Part shown: positions 1 through 12,150 of the stretch, one piece after another
How the letters are laid out: each line of letters opens with the position of its first letter
Position numbering within the stretch: position 1 is the first letter of the stretch
NCBI RefSeq assembly: GCF_964340395.1
Contig: NC_135551.1
Coordinates: 13,748,503-13,812,502 of the forward strand
Source of the DNA: Glandiceps talaboti
Lineage: Eukaryota > Hemichordata > Enteropneusta > Spengelidae
Direction: 5' to 3'
DNA length: 64,000 nucleotides
Notes under the pieces: generated by a model
The model's database searches: none
Seen by the model: only the letters and a program-made list of their open reading frames with translations
Told to the model about the DNA's origin: nothing
Program-made: the position numbers and the translations under genes

Positions 1-1962
1 TATCTCAATTTTATGATTCAGATTTTTTGTATGGGAAAGAGAGAACAAAGGTGTCACTTGATGTTTACATCACTTATCCAGAGATGTCTGCTTGAACAGC
101 CTAAAATTTCATTTTCTTTCTTGACTATCTTTTTTCCTTTCATTATTTCTTTTGCCATGATAGGTGAGTGAATAGTTGAATGCCAAAATGCTTTATGAAT
201 CTCTTACATTGAGATAATGTCTTTTAAGGTGATATTTTAAATTTCCGGATGATATTGACTTAAGAACATGAAGGATAGTGCATTTCCCCTAAGTGGAATG
301 TCATACCATATATACCAACATGTATCTTTTCCCGCTGTTCTAGTTTCAATAACGTTACGAGTCTCTGCCAATCAGAAGTGGAAATTGGTGCAACACTTGC
401 ATAATATACACATTCCATTACCTGTTTGACGATAATACGAAATGTTTTGTATCTTGTACGACAAATATGTATATAAGATTCGTAGGGTCAGCAAAAGGGC
501 CCTTTAAAAGAAAGAAACCATAACGCTTTGAATACTTGCCTTGGTACTGAATTTTTAGACACACGTCGTACTGCTTGAAGGCAGTCGCATAATGAATTAC
601 ACATATTATGGAGATTTATTAATCACACAGCTAATAAAGAAAGTATCAATATTTATCGGGTGCAATGAAAATTAAAGAACGAGGTCGAGTTGAACTCGGA
701 AGAGCTATACGGGATAAAGACACTCGCTGACTGGCACCTGTCCCTTGGGAGATTTGTTAAGACTCTCAATGTTCAAATTTTTGAATTGGTTATTTATTAC
801 ATTTTGTTTTTAAGGAAACTGTTGTCTTTAACACTTTTTTCTCTCCATGCTTTTCCATGTTGCAAGTAGACTCTCAAGGTCTCACTTGTTTACCCGACTA
901 TTTCTCAAATCGGTCAGTTGGTCAGTCGCTCACTTAATGCAGCTCGATGATTATTTCACACAAAAGAACGCAGTCGTGCGTGTGTTTTTCAATTATTCAA
1001 ATAAAGCCTCACACATTACGGAGACTTGATCGAGTCTAACACAGATGAATAAAATGATCATTACAGCACATCGAAATGGTGTCAATTATTGACGTATATT
1101 GTCAAATTAACTAGACACAGTTATAATAAATGGTAATCTATTGAATAGACTATGTGTTAGATGTTCGTTGCTATAGTTACTGTGTACACTTCACCGAGGC
1201 GAATATCAGAGGAATATTGCCATTTGATTGGAAGTTGATTGGCAGTAAATTAATGATATAAAAACACTTGAACGATTAATGTACTTATATTAAGTCAACC
1301 GATGTCGTTGTTCCTATTTCATTTTAACCATTCTAAACACAATTAATTCGAAATCGTTTAAACTCAGTGTGTATGAAGCCCTAATAGTCTCAGAGCTAGA
1401 TGACGATTGAATACATATATCAATACTATTAATAGGCCACAACATACGGCTACAAAGTGTTATGTATTCCAACTTATAGTCATATAATTTCTAATTATAT
1501 AGAAATTATGTTCTGCATTTTACATAGTTCATTGTATCCGAGGTTTGTATATTACACAAAGTTTTTTAGAAACTATACGACCATCTAATGTCTTAAAGCT
1601 GCACTAGTGTAAACTTGTGTATTGTTTAGGCATCAATACATTCATCGAAAATTATTACAATACCAATATAATTAGCCATTTTAAATGTTAATTAGTCGAT
1701 AATTTTAATCAATCATGAATACACGAACATATCACGTGTGTGAACGCGAGGGGTGGGGGAGCGCTGGTTTTATGTAGTTGGGACCTAAAAACAATTTGAC
1801 TAGATTTATTGTGCCATATTATGTGTACAGCTACATAAATACTTTTATTTTACCCACACTAGGTGATTCAATACTGTTCACAGTGTACGATATTATGAGT
1901 AAGTCATCATATCTAACATAGCATTAGACAACAACAAGAACACTCGTTCCGGTTGCAGCCAT
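1..1962 (+). repeat. Left arm of 2-kb inverted repeat B (partner 55806-57777)
   Basis: Reading the reverse complement of 55806-57777 reproduces this segment almost end to end, with scattered substitutions and small indels (for example an extra ~19 bp near position 20, and a (CAA)n tract that is short here and long in the partner). The inner edge is sharp, at the shared block GGTTGCAGCCA ending at 1962, after which this side runs into a microsatellite. The outer edge is cut by the window start. No coding potential was recognised. The arms are visibly more diverged than the two CACTA copies they surround, so the repeat is probably older. It could be the terminal inverted repeat of a larger element or a segmental inverted duplication; no target duplication can be tested here. 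Confidence 0.85.
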
Positions 1963-2211
1963 ACATACATACATACATACATACATACATACATACATAC
2001 ATACATACATGCATGCATGCATGCATGCATGCATGCAATACATACATACATACATACATACATACATACATGCATGCATGCATGCATGCATGCATGCAAT
2101 ACATACATACATACATACATACATACATACATACATACATACATACATACGTGCGTGCGTGCGTGCGTGCATGCATGCATGCATACATGCATACATGCAT
2201 ACATAATACAT

Positions 2212-2265
<54 letters not shown>

Positions 2266-2268
2266 TGT
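1961..2268. repeat. Mosaic tetranucleotide microsatellite (CATA/CATG/CGTG/CAGA)
   Basis: Consecutive tracts of CATA, CATG, again CATA and CATG, then CGTG and finally CAGA, all 4-bp units in one phase. The open reading frames across it (repeats of CMYV, HTYI and similar) are low-complexity artefacts. Confidence 0.97.
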
Positions 2269-2779
2269 CGACAGTCGCTCGCGCCTTTTATTCCTACGTT
2301 TTATCTAAACTCCGATCCGGCGCAACACTAGTCTAATCGCAAACTGATATAGAGGGCCGAAGGGTCAAATTTGTACTTTTCTGATACGGTTGCGTTATCA
2401 GTTATTCACAAGATGTCGTTTTCGAATCACTTTGTTGTGTTTTTTTTGCGGCCAACTGACTCCTAAAAATCTACTTTCGGCGACGTTTTCAAATTGTTGC
2501 CTTGCATCACGTGTGCTTTTGACTGTTCCGTATAGAAAGTACAATTTAGGTGCAAACGCAATAGAAACACCGTTCCATGCTAAATCATAATTACTTCGCG
2601 GAATACCGAACATAATGAGCCTTGCTGGGTTGTAGTGAACATTTTCTATCATAAGCCATCCTTAGGTGTTTTGCTGAACTGACCGACCCTAGTTTAAACC
2701 AATGAACCTAAATATTTTTACTTTTAAAACAAAAAGTTAAGAATTTTGGTGTCTTTTGACCTTTATTTGCATGTCTCTT
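2269..2779. other. Unassigned AT-rich sequence
   Basis: No recognisable gene or repeat structure. Short overlapping open frames on both strands around 2390-2650 show no family resemblance. Confidence 0.5.
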
Positions 2780-3270
2780 TCCTTCCCCCGGTCATATCCG
2801 TACAAATTTCATCAAACTGTCGCAGTTTGAAGGTGTATAAGGGGTATTCTGACCGACATTTCGTTTGTTTTTGGGTTGAAGCAGTATTTTTCAACTATCA
2901 AAATAAAAAGAAAAGAAAAAAATGAATAAAATAAAACGAAATAATATTTTTAAAAATAATAAAAAAGTAAAAATTAACAAAAAGTGGTTTAAATAAAATA
3001 AAATAAAATAATTCAAATAAAATATAATATAATGTAATATAATAAATAAAATGTAATACAACAATTTGTATAAAATAATATAAAATAAAATAAAACCCCG
3101 ACCAACCTACCCAAGGCCATGTTACCGGAAACACAGAGTTACTTTTTCTTCGTCGTCTTATACGCAGGAAACTTTTTACAAATGCAATGAAATAAAATCC
3201 CTACCTACCTACCCTATATTCGGAGGCCATGTTATTAACACACAATTATTTTTTCTTCGCCTTAATATGA
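2780..3270. repeat. Dispersed repeat family R, with A-rich microsatellite
   Basis: The stretch with TTTCATCAAACTGTC, followed by a GTTTGTTTTTGGGTT block, an (AAATA)n tract, CCTACC motifs and GGCCATGTTA, recurs in the same order and orientation at 53640-53880. A shortened tail repeats at 3190-3250 and 54650-54710. The A-rich part (about 2890-3100) is a degenerate AAATA/AATAT array. Probably a non-coding interspersed repeat; class unknown. Confidence 0.6.
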
Positions 3271-3846
3271 GATTGAATTAAAAACTCATATAAAGTAGTA
3301 ATCGATATCATATAAAGATGTGTATTGGGTGTACGTTAATTATAAACAAAATGTTATGATATCACGTTACGGCTGTTAATATCAACGATTTCATTTCCGC
3401 TTCTGTTTCAATTAAATAATACATGTATAGCGTCAGGAAATTGGAACAAGGTTTTGATTTATAAGACTGACGTGTTTAGCATGTTTGTTTTTCAATACGT
3501 GATTTGTGATCAATTGAATTTTCTTGTTGACATTAATGTTGTTATTCCCAAGCTGCAGCAACGTGTTAATTATATATAGAATTTGGTTATTGAATTCAAC
3601 ACTCCAAATAATCTTTTTCATCCCGTGTAGCGGGAGGATTCTTGTTGTTTGATTTCTGATACACGTGTATTTCTTGGAGTTAGTTTGAGCATGTCAGTAT
3701 ATTCATACATGGATGGATGTAATACAACCGTTATTTTAAAATACTATTCAATTTGCTCTATTTACTTTCAGACTCGGAAGTGAGTCATATTTATGTGGTG
3801 TCATGAATTCGTAATTACTGTGTTTAGGTTCAGACATGACACTGCT

Positions 3847-3986
3847 TATACATGTCGCCAAACACCTAGTTAGAGAAATTAATATGGCTCACAGGGGTGT
3901 CAAGACAATAGGTACACTAATATCATATGTCTGGACACCCATGTGACCCATATTCATTTCTCTTTAGGTGTTTGGCGACATGTATA
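3847..3986. repeat. Foldback (hairpin) repeat, family D end
   Basis: The left stem 3847-3901 (starts TATACATGTCGCCAAACACC) and right stem 3934-3986 (ends GGTGTTTGGCGACATGTATA) are reverse complements over about 50 bp with a few mismatches. The loop contains ACTAATATCATATGTCTG. Pieces of the same sequence recur at 6330-6420, 7950-8010, 8690-8760, 10800-10857 and 12050-12145, so this is a dispersed family with a hairpin form. Confidence 0.75.
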
Positions 3987-4114
3987 AAAACCATTTTATC
4001 ATGGTAGCCTACTCGAAAAATAAATTTGAAACAACATTGTCGAAGTTTGTGTTTGTCACTTAATATATTGCAAAATGCAAATAAATGTGTAACAATGTTA
4101 TGTACGTACAATAA
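3987..4114. other. Short unassigned spacer
   Basis: AT-rich spacer between two foldback elements; nothing recognised. Confidence 0.4.
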
Positions 4115-4468
4115 AGGGGCACAGGCTAAGTTTAGACGGTTTTTGGACGCAATTTCTGTTGCCTACGTATACGAAGTGTTACATATTGTGTTCTACTTAC
4201 TGAAGCACACTCATTCGTTACTTGATACTGGTATAACTCAATCCTGGTATTTAGATATAATATGTGAAAGATTTGATGTATCAACAAATCTGAGTAAATC
4301 CCTGCCATTACATTAACAACACATGAGTTGGATGGTTGGTAAAAAGTGACACGTCACGGCTACATGAATCATTGTAAACACTATACATGATTAGTTTAGC
4401 CATGGTTTTATGTAAAGTTTTGTATTACTAACCAAAGTAAAAACCGTCTAAAATCAGCCTGTGCCCCT
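4115..4468. mobile_element. MITE-like element, 354 bp, ~28-bp inverted ends
   Basis: Begins AGGGGCACAGGCT and ends AGCCTGTGCCCCT. The inverted similarity extends inward through TTAGACGGTTTTT / AAAACCGTCTAAA. The interior is non-coding and AT-rich. Size and ends fit a miniature inverted-repeat transposon. No clear target duplication is visible, so the superfamily is not assigned. Confidence 0.65.
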
Positions 4469-5240
4469 ATCAAGTGAGTCATATACTTTATTTATATAAG
4501 TTATTTTGGTTTCTAATAATTTAGATTAGAACGTACACCAATTGGAGCTTGCAAACCCGGCATGTTGAATGTTGCATCACGGGAAATGTGATAGTAAATT
4601 CTATTCAATTAATATTGTAAACAATGTTGATACATTGTTTGCAACCACAACTAATCAATTCACAATTACCCTGACCATTGTGGGAGGTTTATTTTTTTTC
4701 AGTAGCTCCAGATTAGGTATTACGATAACCAAAGATAAGCCCATAGTCATTTGTGTCTGAGCATGCTCAGTCTGGATTACAAGTTCCCTATTGGAAACAC
4801 GTTTGACCTGTATGACGTCTTATTAGTCTAAGAGTGATTGAACATTTCCATTCCCTCTATTAAAGTCATACCAATCAAAAATTGTTTGCTCAACTTAATC
4901 AATTTGACAAATTCATTGACAATTTGACAGGAAGTTTTCTTCCAAGTAATTATTATTACAAATATTCATGTTGATAAATGAAAATATTACATTTCTGCAG
5001 AGGAACGTGAGACTTGACAATTCTGACCCATACTCGTTATTATATCATGCATAAGCGAAAAAAATATGGAATTTATACCCTGGTCGTTCTACGTCACGAC
5101 AACGCGCGGCTCTACATCACTGGTTCTGCTATGTTCGAAATATGAGTCATAATGTTCAAAATTGCAATTTACTATTCCTAATTTTTCTGTGATATTACAA
5201 ACACTGGTATAATAATGTTATTCTCCAATTTCTTTTTCCA
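4469..5240. other. Unassigned AT-rich sequence
   Basis: No repeat or coding structure recognised. Confidence 0.45.
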
Positions 5241-5353
5241 TTCAGTCAGAAAATACTCGTGACCTAATAAGGGTTTTTGTCACTACGAGTCGATAGACGA
5301 GTAACCACAAAGGCCCCATTAATTAGGTCACTTGTATTTTCTGTGGCTGAATG
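5241..5353. repeat. Hairpin element ~113 bp
   Basis: CATTCAGTCAGAAAATAC...GTGACCTAAT on the left pairs with ATTAGGTCAC...GTATTTTCTG.GGCTGAATG on the right, giving an imperfect stem of about 50 bp around a centre near 5297. Likely a small foldback or MITE; no target duplication was identified. Confidence 0.6.
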
Positions 5354-6044
5354 AACAAAACAATATCGGGGAATAATATCTAATTATACGATTTCCTTAG
5401 TGACCTTAAAGTCACCAGCAGGGGTTAACCATGTGTCATTACACTACCTATGCAATTACATTGCCTGTATTGCATCTCGTATGTCTGCCACGCTTTTCCG
5501 AATTCACCATATTTAATCTTTATCATCTATCGTGCATGACGATATTTGTTCTTATTATTCTGCAGTCAGGACCCGGACTTGTAAACGTAATTGAAGATTG
5601 TACAGGTTAATGAAGTAATAAATACTAGCAGATAAGATCACACAGTACGCCACCCCCACTGAATTTGTTAGTCATAATAGGCGTGAATGACAACGAAAGT
5701 ATACATGTTTGCGATCCCCATTCACGCCACTTTATTTTGATATTAATTCATGGGGAAAGATACCGTATGACTTTACAATGTTTATTTAAAAACTTGGATG
5801 TCAAACGAGATAAAGTGTTTCGGGTTTCATTCACTATTACACATCAGTACTGGGCTGGCATTGACCAAAATCTATAGCTATGCGGAAGTGACGTACGAGC
5901 CTTGGGTATGGGACTTCCGTTTAGCTTATTGTAGAAGGCTTGTGTTGCAATGTTATACTAACAAGTGAGTGAAACCAAGTCTCTTTATCTTGTTAACATC
6001 AAGCTCTTTATGAAACATAGTGACTTTATATCAAATCTTTTAGA
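5354..6044. other. Unassigned sequence
   Basis: No gene or repeat recognised. The short frame at 5665-5877 has no family resemblance. Confidence 0.4.
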
Positions 6045-6520
6045 TTAGCCAGTGTTGTAGTAAAACGATAAACGGAATACGAGACGATGTATGTTGTGTA
6101 ACTGGAAGATATACTTTATTTATCAAAGCCCTAAGTTCATCCTCACGGCCTCACTCCATAACAAGAGCCAGGAGATGCAGATGCTCACTGCTCCACAGTC
6201 AAAATCTAAGTCACAATAGCATATAAGTCACGCATATGAGATGAGCTTTCTAAGATAACAATAGGTAATGCATAATTATGAGCGTCATGGAAATGAAACA
6301 AAGGAACTTGAATGACATAGCCAGACATACGATATTAGTACCTATTGTCATGACACCCATGTGAGCTACTGCAAAAAAAAAATTCATTTCTTTAACCAAG
6401 TGTTTGGACATGTAAAAACATCATGTCTGCACCCAAACACAGTGATTGCAATTTCATGACATTGTTCTTTCTCCTCCAAGGCTTATCACAAGCCGTAAAA
6501 ATGAAAATACGACAGCTTTA
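6045..6520 (+). repeat. Dispersed repeat family D, copy 1
   Basis: Shares a colinear series of blocks with 10490-10857 plus 11476-11590: GTAGTAAAACGATAAAC, GAGACGATGTATG, AAAGCCC..AGTTC, GACATACGATATTAGT, GACACCCATGTGAGC, GTGTTTGG, CATTGTTCTTTCTCC and AGCCGTAAAAATGAAAAT. Non-coding. Its 3' portion corresponds to the hairpin at 3847-3986. Confidence 0.75.
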
Positions 6521-7370
6521 GAACACGTGATCATTTGGATCAAAAATGTACATACCATAGTCGACAATAATATGTGGTTATATGCGTAGTCAAGAAAATA
6601 AGTTCACGTCATAGGACACATTACAAAGGAGTAACTTCAATTTACAATATTGACGAAATTCGAGGTCAGAAAACGATTACCATTAAACCAATGCACCCCC
6701 CCCCCTCCAACCCACAATATCGATGTGACCAGGGACATCATTTCATAGAATTTAAAATCTCTCCCAATTCCGATCTAAACCCACACGAAGAATGCGCTTG
6801 ATGGCTAGAAGTAGAATATTCGTTGACAGGAATTCTCGGCTCTTGAGTTTAGACATAAAAATATACCAGAGAAATAAGTTTTCTCTGTCGATCGAAACTG
6901 CAACAGTTTCGAAATTTTAACCAAACTAATCCAACTAATTGAAGACCTCCGCATAAAGTTTTCGAACATGAAAAGCTAAAGTCATATAGAAATGTCTTGT
7001 CTAAACATTACTCGAAAATATTTCTCGAAGAGTTAATATTAAAGTCATTGGAGAGACAAACTAGCAAAATACCACAAATTAAATACTATATAGTTTAAAA
7101 AGTTAAGTTCAGCGTTCACGTAATTTAGTTCAGTTTCCGTATAAAATAGTTCACACTTCGTTTTTTTTTATTTCGTTGATACCTTCCTTAAGTTTTGCTT
7201 CTCTTCTCGTGGTTTATTGCTTGGATAACATTTTAATTGCAACCTCATCGTCAGTCGTCTACAGCTTGGCAGGTTGCTTGATTCTTACGGTTACAAACTT
7301 GGCATTTTGAAGATTTTCATGGTTACAAGTATATCCTCTACATGTATGGACGTGGGGTGGCATCCTCGTC
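6521..7370. other. Unassigned AT-rich sequence
   Basis: Contains a poly-C run near 6695 and several ATTTAGTTCAG-like words near 7110-7150, but no element or gene that I can define. Confidence 0.4.
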
Positions 7371-8118
7371 GGTCATATTTCTAGACTTAGGAAGTTCATT
7401 AAGAATACATACTTCAATTTCAATATAATTCAGTACTTACGCTGACCATAACAATCACATATGTCCTGTAAAGCTTGTTGATGTACCTGTTAGTGTTAAT
7501 GAACAATGAAGTTCTTTTCCCTTGACACCGGGAGTAATTTCTCTGCAGACACTGGCTTGTCTCCCATATCAGTAGAATCTTGAAGGCGTTCTTCACTGTG
7601 GAAATTAGCCTTTTATGCGGGGAACTCGCTAGCTTTGGGGGAAACCGTCTTCTATGTAGATGTTTGGGGAAAACACTCGCTTGGTTGCCGAGATTTAGAC
7701 TAACACTAATAGCCTTTTAACACGGATTTGGATTCTCTTCCATATTAAATCTTCGATTATACAGTATCATCGTAAAAAGGATAAACAATGTACGATATCA
7801 AATGTTTTACATATGCCAGAATTTTATCTATGTTTTACTTTTAATTCTCATGGAAAGAGAGGAGAATGTCGTATTTTCATTGTATTGTTACAGCCTTGGG
7901 GGAGAAAGAACAGTATCATAAATTTGTAATTCCTGTTTGTGGGTTCTGACATAACACTGTTTATACATGTCCCAAAACACCTAGTTATAGAGAAGTGAAT
8001 ATCTGGTTTCTGCCAAGCCTTTAGTGATGTAGCACAGTGTTAAGAATCTATAATTTCCATTTTAGCGGGTAAACGTATTTCCGAGTGTATATATATAGTG
8101 ACTGACGTCTACCGTTAT
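7371..8118. repeat. Tandem duplication, unit 1 (748 bp)
   Basis: Starts GGTCATATTTCTAGACTTAG; the same start recurs at 8119 and the two units match along their whole length with substitutions and small indels. Both contain CATATCAGTAGAATCTTGAAGG and end near GACTGACGTCTACCGTTAT. Each unit contains one family-D hairpin half (ATACATGTCCCAAAACACCT). Confidence 0.9.
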
Positions 8119-8856
8119 GGTCATATTTCTAGACTTAGGAAGTTCATTAAGAATGCATACTTCAATTTCAATATAATTCAGTACACACGTTAACCTTAAC
8201 AATTACATATGTCCTGTAAAGCTTATTGATGTACCTGTCAGTGTTAATGAACAATAAAGTTCTTTTCCCTTGACATCGGGAGTAATTTCTCTGCAGACAC
8301 TGGCTTGTCTCCCATATCAGTAGAATCTTGAAGGTGTTCTTCACTGGGGACATTATGCTTTTATAAGCGGAACTCGCTAGTGCTTTTGGGGAAACTCTTC
8401 TATCTAGATATTTGGGGAAAACACTCGCTTGGTTGCCGATATCAAGTTTAGACTAACACTAATAGCCTTATAACACGGTTTCGGATTCTCTTCCATATTA
8501 AATCTTCGATTGTACAGTATTATCGTAAAAAGGATAAACTATGTACGATATCAAATGTTTTACATATGCCAGAATTTTATCTATGTTTTACTTTTAATTC
8601 TCATGGAAAGAGAGGAGAATATTTTTACAGCCTTGGAGGAGACAGAACAATGTCATAAATTTGTAATTACTGTTTTTGGGGTTCTGACATAACACTGTTT
8701 ATACATGTCCCAAAACACCTAGTTATAGATCTAGAGAAGTGAATATCTGGTTTCTGCCAAGCCTCTGTGATACAGCAGAGTGTCAAGAATCTAAAATTTC
8801 CATTTTAGCGGGTAAACGTATTTCCGAGTGTATAGTGACTGACGTCTACCGTTATA
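8119..8856. repeat. Tandem duplication, unit 2 (~738 bp)
   Basis: Second copy of the 7371-8118 unit in direct orientation and immediately adjacent. A few indels shorten it, including a loss near 8618. Neither copy contains a recognisable coding region. Confidence 0.9.
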
Positions 8857-10489
8857 TGGCTAAACACGGACTATGTATTGTTGTGATGGAGAGTGCCCGC
8901 ATATCGCAATAGTGATGCGTACTGTATTATTAAATGTAAATAGAAATGTTGCAGTTTCTGTGTTTTTGAGGTACACACTCTGGAGATAGCATTGGCCTGG
9001 GACAGACGGGCGTGGCGTGGCGTGGCTATGCCATGTCCGATCTCAGGACTACCTATCTACTGAAATAAAGTCACAAAAAGGTGCTTTCATAAACAACCAT
9101 TTCCAACACTGCAGTATTTGTCAACTTCTTTGGGTAACATTTCCCTTCAAAGTCGCCATATAGATTAAAGATATACATCGTATATATAGGTGTATAATTT
9201 GGATTTCAATTAATAAAACAAGTTTACCTTGTTTTTTTCTACTTGAAAAGAAATGTGTGAAAAAAGCCATTGTCCGTGTTTGTAACTTAATAATTAGAAG
9301 AAAAAAAACAAGAAATGATTTAAAAGGGTTATTACTGTCTCATGTAAACAAGTGATTCGTATAAACACATTTGGTAAAAACAGAATTTATGTCTAAATAA
9401 ATTTAGTATGCACAATCAATCACTACGTCACATTCAGTCAGTGCACGTGACTTTACCCCCCCCCCCCCTATGTACTGAAACATCCCCGTATATGAACAAA
9501 ATTAGGTTACTTTATATAGGATTACAATGAACACATGTATACCGTGTATACTTAGATTCATTACCAAGCAATTCCTGTCCTGTACATCTATACGTACAAT
9601 AAGACATTTTAAAACTTACAATTTGTAATTCACTCAGATACAAATACGGAAATGGTCCATGTTGTGTTTCACCTTATTTTCTTATCAAGCATAAGAACAT
9701 GTAGTAAAGTTGTGTTAACGATTAATATTCCTAAATGAATATCCATATATACCAATGATCGCCTTATATAATACTAACGGATCCCAGAAGCAATTATAAT
9801 AATGAGAGTGGACAATGGGGGGGGGGGGTGTTAGGGGGGCGGGCTTACCCAGTACAATGTACGAATAGAATGAATGTTCAATTGCAATTTATGAAGACTG
9901 ATACAATATCATTTTTTAAAATCGCGATGAAAAAAACTAATTGTGAAGAAAATAAATTTGAGTTTACATTTTACAATTTTATAACTGGACATCTGGAAAT
10001 GCAATTAGTTAGGAGTAGAATATATCTACCGTACCACTCCTTGTACGCATGAATGAATAAGTAGTAACCCTATTGATCATTGATACATTGTCTTGAGTGA
10101 TCATCAGTTGAGATTTTTTTTTTTTTTTTTGGGGGGGGTATAGAAAATTCTAAAAGCAGTTGTTAAAAATTGCATTGTACAACTGTGAAGAAGCTAATAA
10201 ATAGGGGCGGGGGCGGGGGCGGAGCGACCTAGTGGGCATGGTGTGGTGCTGGGTGGGTCTGGGAGGGGGTGGGTATTCTCCTAACACCATTGTAACTTTT
10301 TGAAATTTAGGAACCAAAATTATGCGTTGTGGTACTATACTGACGTGTTATGGTGATTACAAATACGTACTTCTGATCACGATAGATGATCACGATAGAT
10401 GCCATACCACTTCAGTATCCAACCAACGAATTTAAGTGTACACATATATTTGGAACAAGGTACCTAAGGCAAAGCCCCATCAAAACTTA
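8857..10489. other. Unassigned sequence with homopolymer runs
   Basis: Contains a poly-C run (~9457-9468), a poly-G run (~9818-9828), a T-run followed by a G-run (~10116-10138) and a G-rich stretch (10205-10275) with GGGGGCGGGGGC units. No coding or mobile element recognised. Confidence 0.5.
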
Positions 10490-10857
10490 AGATCAGCAAG
10501 TATTGTAGTAAAAGGATAAACTGCATACGAGACGAGACGATGTATGTGGTGTAACTGGAACCATAGACTTTATCTATCAAAGCCCCGAGTTCGGCATCAC
10601 TCAAAAGCTAAGGCCACGAGAGAGGCTCACCGCTCTACAGTCAAAATCCAAGTATACAACATGCGACGCTATAAATCACAATAAGTCACGCATAGAAGAT
10701 GAGCGTCCTATTAAAGATAACAGGTTAATATGCATAATTATTAGCGTCATTGAAATGAAACAAAAATGACATTAAACTTTAACTTGAATGACATTTCCAG
10801 ACATACGATATTAGTGTACCTATTGTCTTGACACCCATGTAAGCTACTGCAATAAAA
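10490..10857 (+). repeat. Dispersed repeat family D, copy 2, 5' part (split by a LINE)
   Basis: Colinear with 6045-6375. The match stops at the AAAAGAT word and resumes at 11476 with AGGTGTTTGGCGACTTGTCTG, with LINE-derived sequence in between. A third shorter copy at 12020-12150 shows the uninterrupted order. Confidence 0.75.
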
Positions 10858-11475
10858 GATATTTATTTATTTGTTTATTTATTTATTTATTTGAGATGTC
10901 TACATGATTACCCCATTTAGAGACACTCTGAAATTGGAAAGACTAAAATACATACAATATTTACAAAACTAGTAAAAATAGAAATGAAATAAATTAAAAG
11001 AAGATAAAATACCGAAATTGCGTTAAATTCACAAATCAACTATTTCATTTAGGACATCTTTTCTAAAAGTACTGAGACTTGAAAATATGTCAGTGTTTTG
11101 CAAGGTGTTGATAAAATTGAAGGTCCTATGTAAAAACGAGTTTTTCCTTTAGTAGAATTAAAACATGCCATTTTAAATGTGTAGTGGGAACGGAGATTCC
11201 TGGAGGGCACATGAAACGGAACATTGGCAACAATATACATTGCGTTAAAAGAGCCATTTTAAGCATTTATATAAAAAGACTGCATCTAGCAATTTCCTAC
11301 GAGATTGAAGACTTTGAATATTAAAATACTGACAAAGATTACTGTAATCGAGGTTTACTCCTTTAGCAGGAACGATTTTCCAAAATAAAGGTAGTTGAGG
11401 AATTTATGCTGGACTCTTTCAATTTTAGTGATTAAATACTTCTGATGGGGTGACCAAACTTGTTTCGAATTCTCT
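10858..11475 (-). pseudogene. 5'-truncated non-LTR retrotransposon (LINE) 3' end, broken
   Basis: On the minus strand the segment reads through the post-reverse-transcriptase C-terminal region of a Jockey/CR1-like LINE. The pieces are KYLITKIERVQHKFLNYL, a 'LYKCL'-like region with stops and shifts, then NVPFHVPSRNLRSHYTFKM and STKGKTRFYIGPSIL (11049-11240). It ends in an (AAAT)n-type tail, seen on the plus strand as TTTATTTATTT at 10858-10890. The reverse-transcriptase core is absent (5' truncation) and the frame is broken by stops. It is inserted in a family-D repeat. The family motifs come from knowledge of LINE C-termini; the exact clade is not resolved. Confidence 0.75.
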
Positions 11476-11590
11476 CACTAGGTGTTTGGCGACTTGTCTG
11501 CACCAAAACACGGAAATTACAAATTCATGACATTGTTCTTTCTCCTTCAAGGTCTGTCCGAAGCCGTAAAAATGAAAATGAATATATGAA
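11476..11590 (+). repeat. Dispersed repeat family D, copy 2, 3' part
   Basis: Resumes the copy interrupted at 10857: GTGTTTGGCGACTTGTCTG, CATTGTTCTTTCTCC and AGCCGTAAAAATGAAAAT match 6400-6520 in order. Confidence 0.7.
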
Positions 11591-12019
11591 TGAAGTCGCC
11601 ATGTCGGTTTGAAGACTAAGATTCATATGAATTGGATTCAAAATGCCCTGAGATACTACATTGTAGTTTCCCAGCGAGATTAGTTTTTCTCTCAAGAATC
11701 CCAACTAATACAAGTGCCTTCTATTTTCCTCTTTGTCGGTTTGTTTGTCTCACCTTGCCCATGGCAATATTTCCATGATCATGCGTTTCTGATAATTTCG
11801 CACATATCTTTCACAATGTCTCTGGTGTATTTGTAATACACATATACAAGTACTGTTATACTATACTAGCATCTTGGGATACAAATGAGAGCTGACTGTG
11901 ACCATTTACTAGCAAACAACAAGTTGTATCATTTAGCCCCATCATGGCAATTTAGAAATCCTACCTCATACAAAGATGCTAGTCTAGCATTACATTACTT
12001 CTACAGGAGTCTTACAAAT
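11591..12019. other. Unassigned sequence
   Basis: No gene or repeat recognised. Confidence 0.4.
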
Positions 12020-12150
12020 ACACTTTACACTTGAACATGAATTACATTTCCAAATACATACGATATTAGTGTCCCTATATATTGTCTTGATACCAATGTG
12101 AGCTACTGTAATAAAAGATATTCATTTCTCTAGCTTTGGTTTTGGCGACA
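12020..12150 (+). repeat. Dispersed repeat family D, fragment 3
   Basis: ACATACGATATTAGT, GAGCTACTGTAATAAAAGAT and TTTTGGCGACATGTC follow the same order as in copies 1 and 2, and no LINE is present. Confidence 0.65.

Noticed and set aside
1740-1960. CAG/CAA repeat-type coding (polyglutamine) at the inner edge of inverted repeat B
   Set aside because: The (CAA)n/(TTG)n tract varies between arms and lies in an unrelated non-coding repeat; no surrounding gene.
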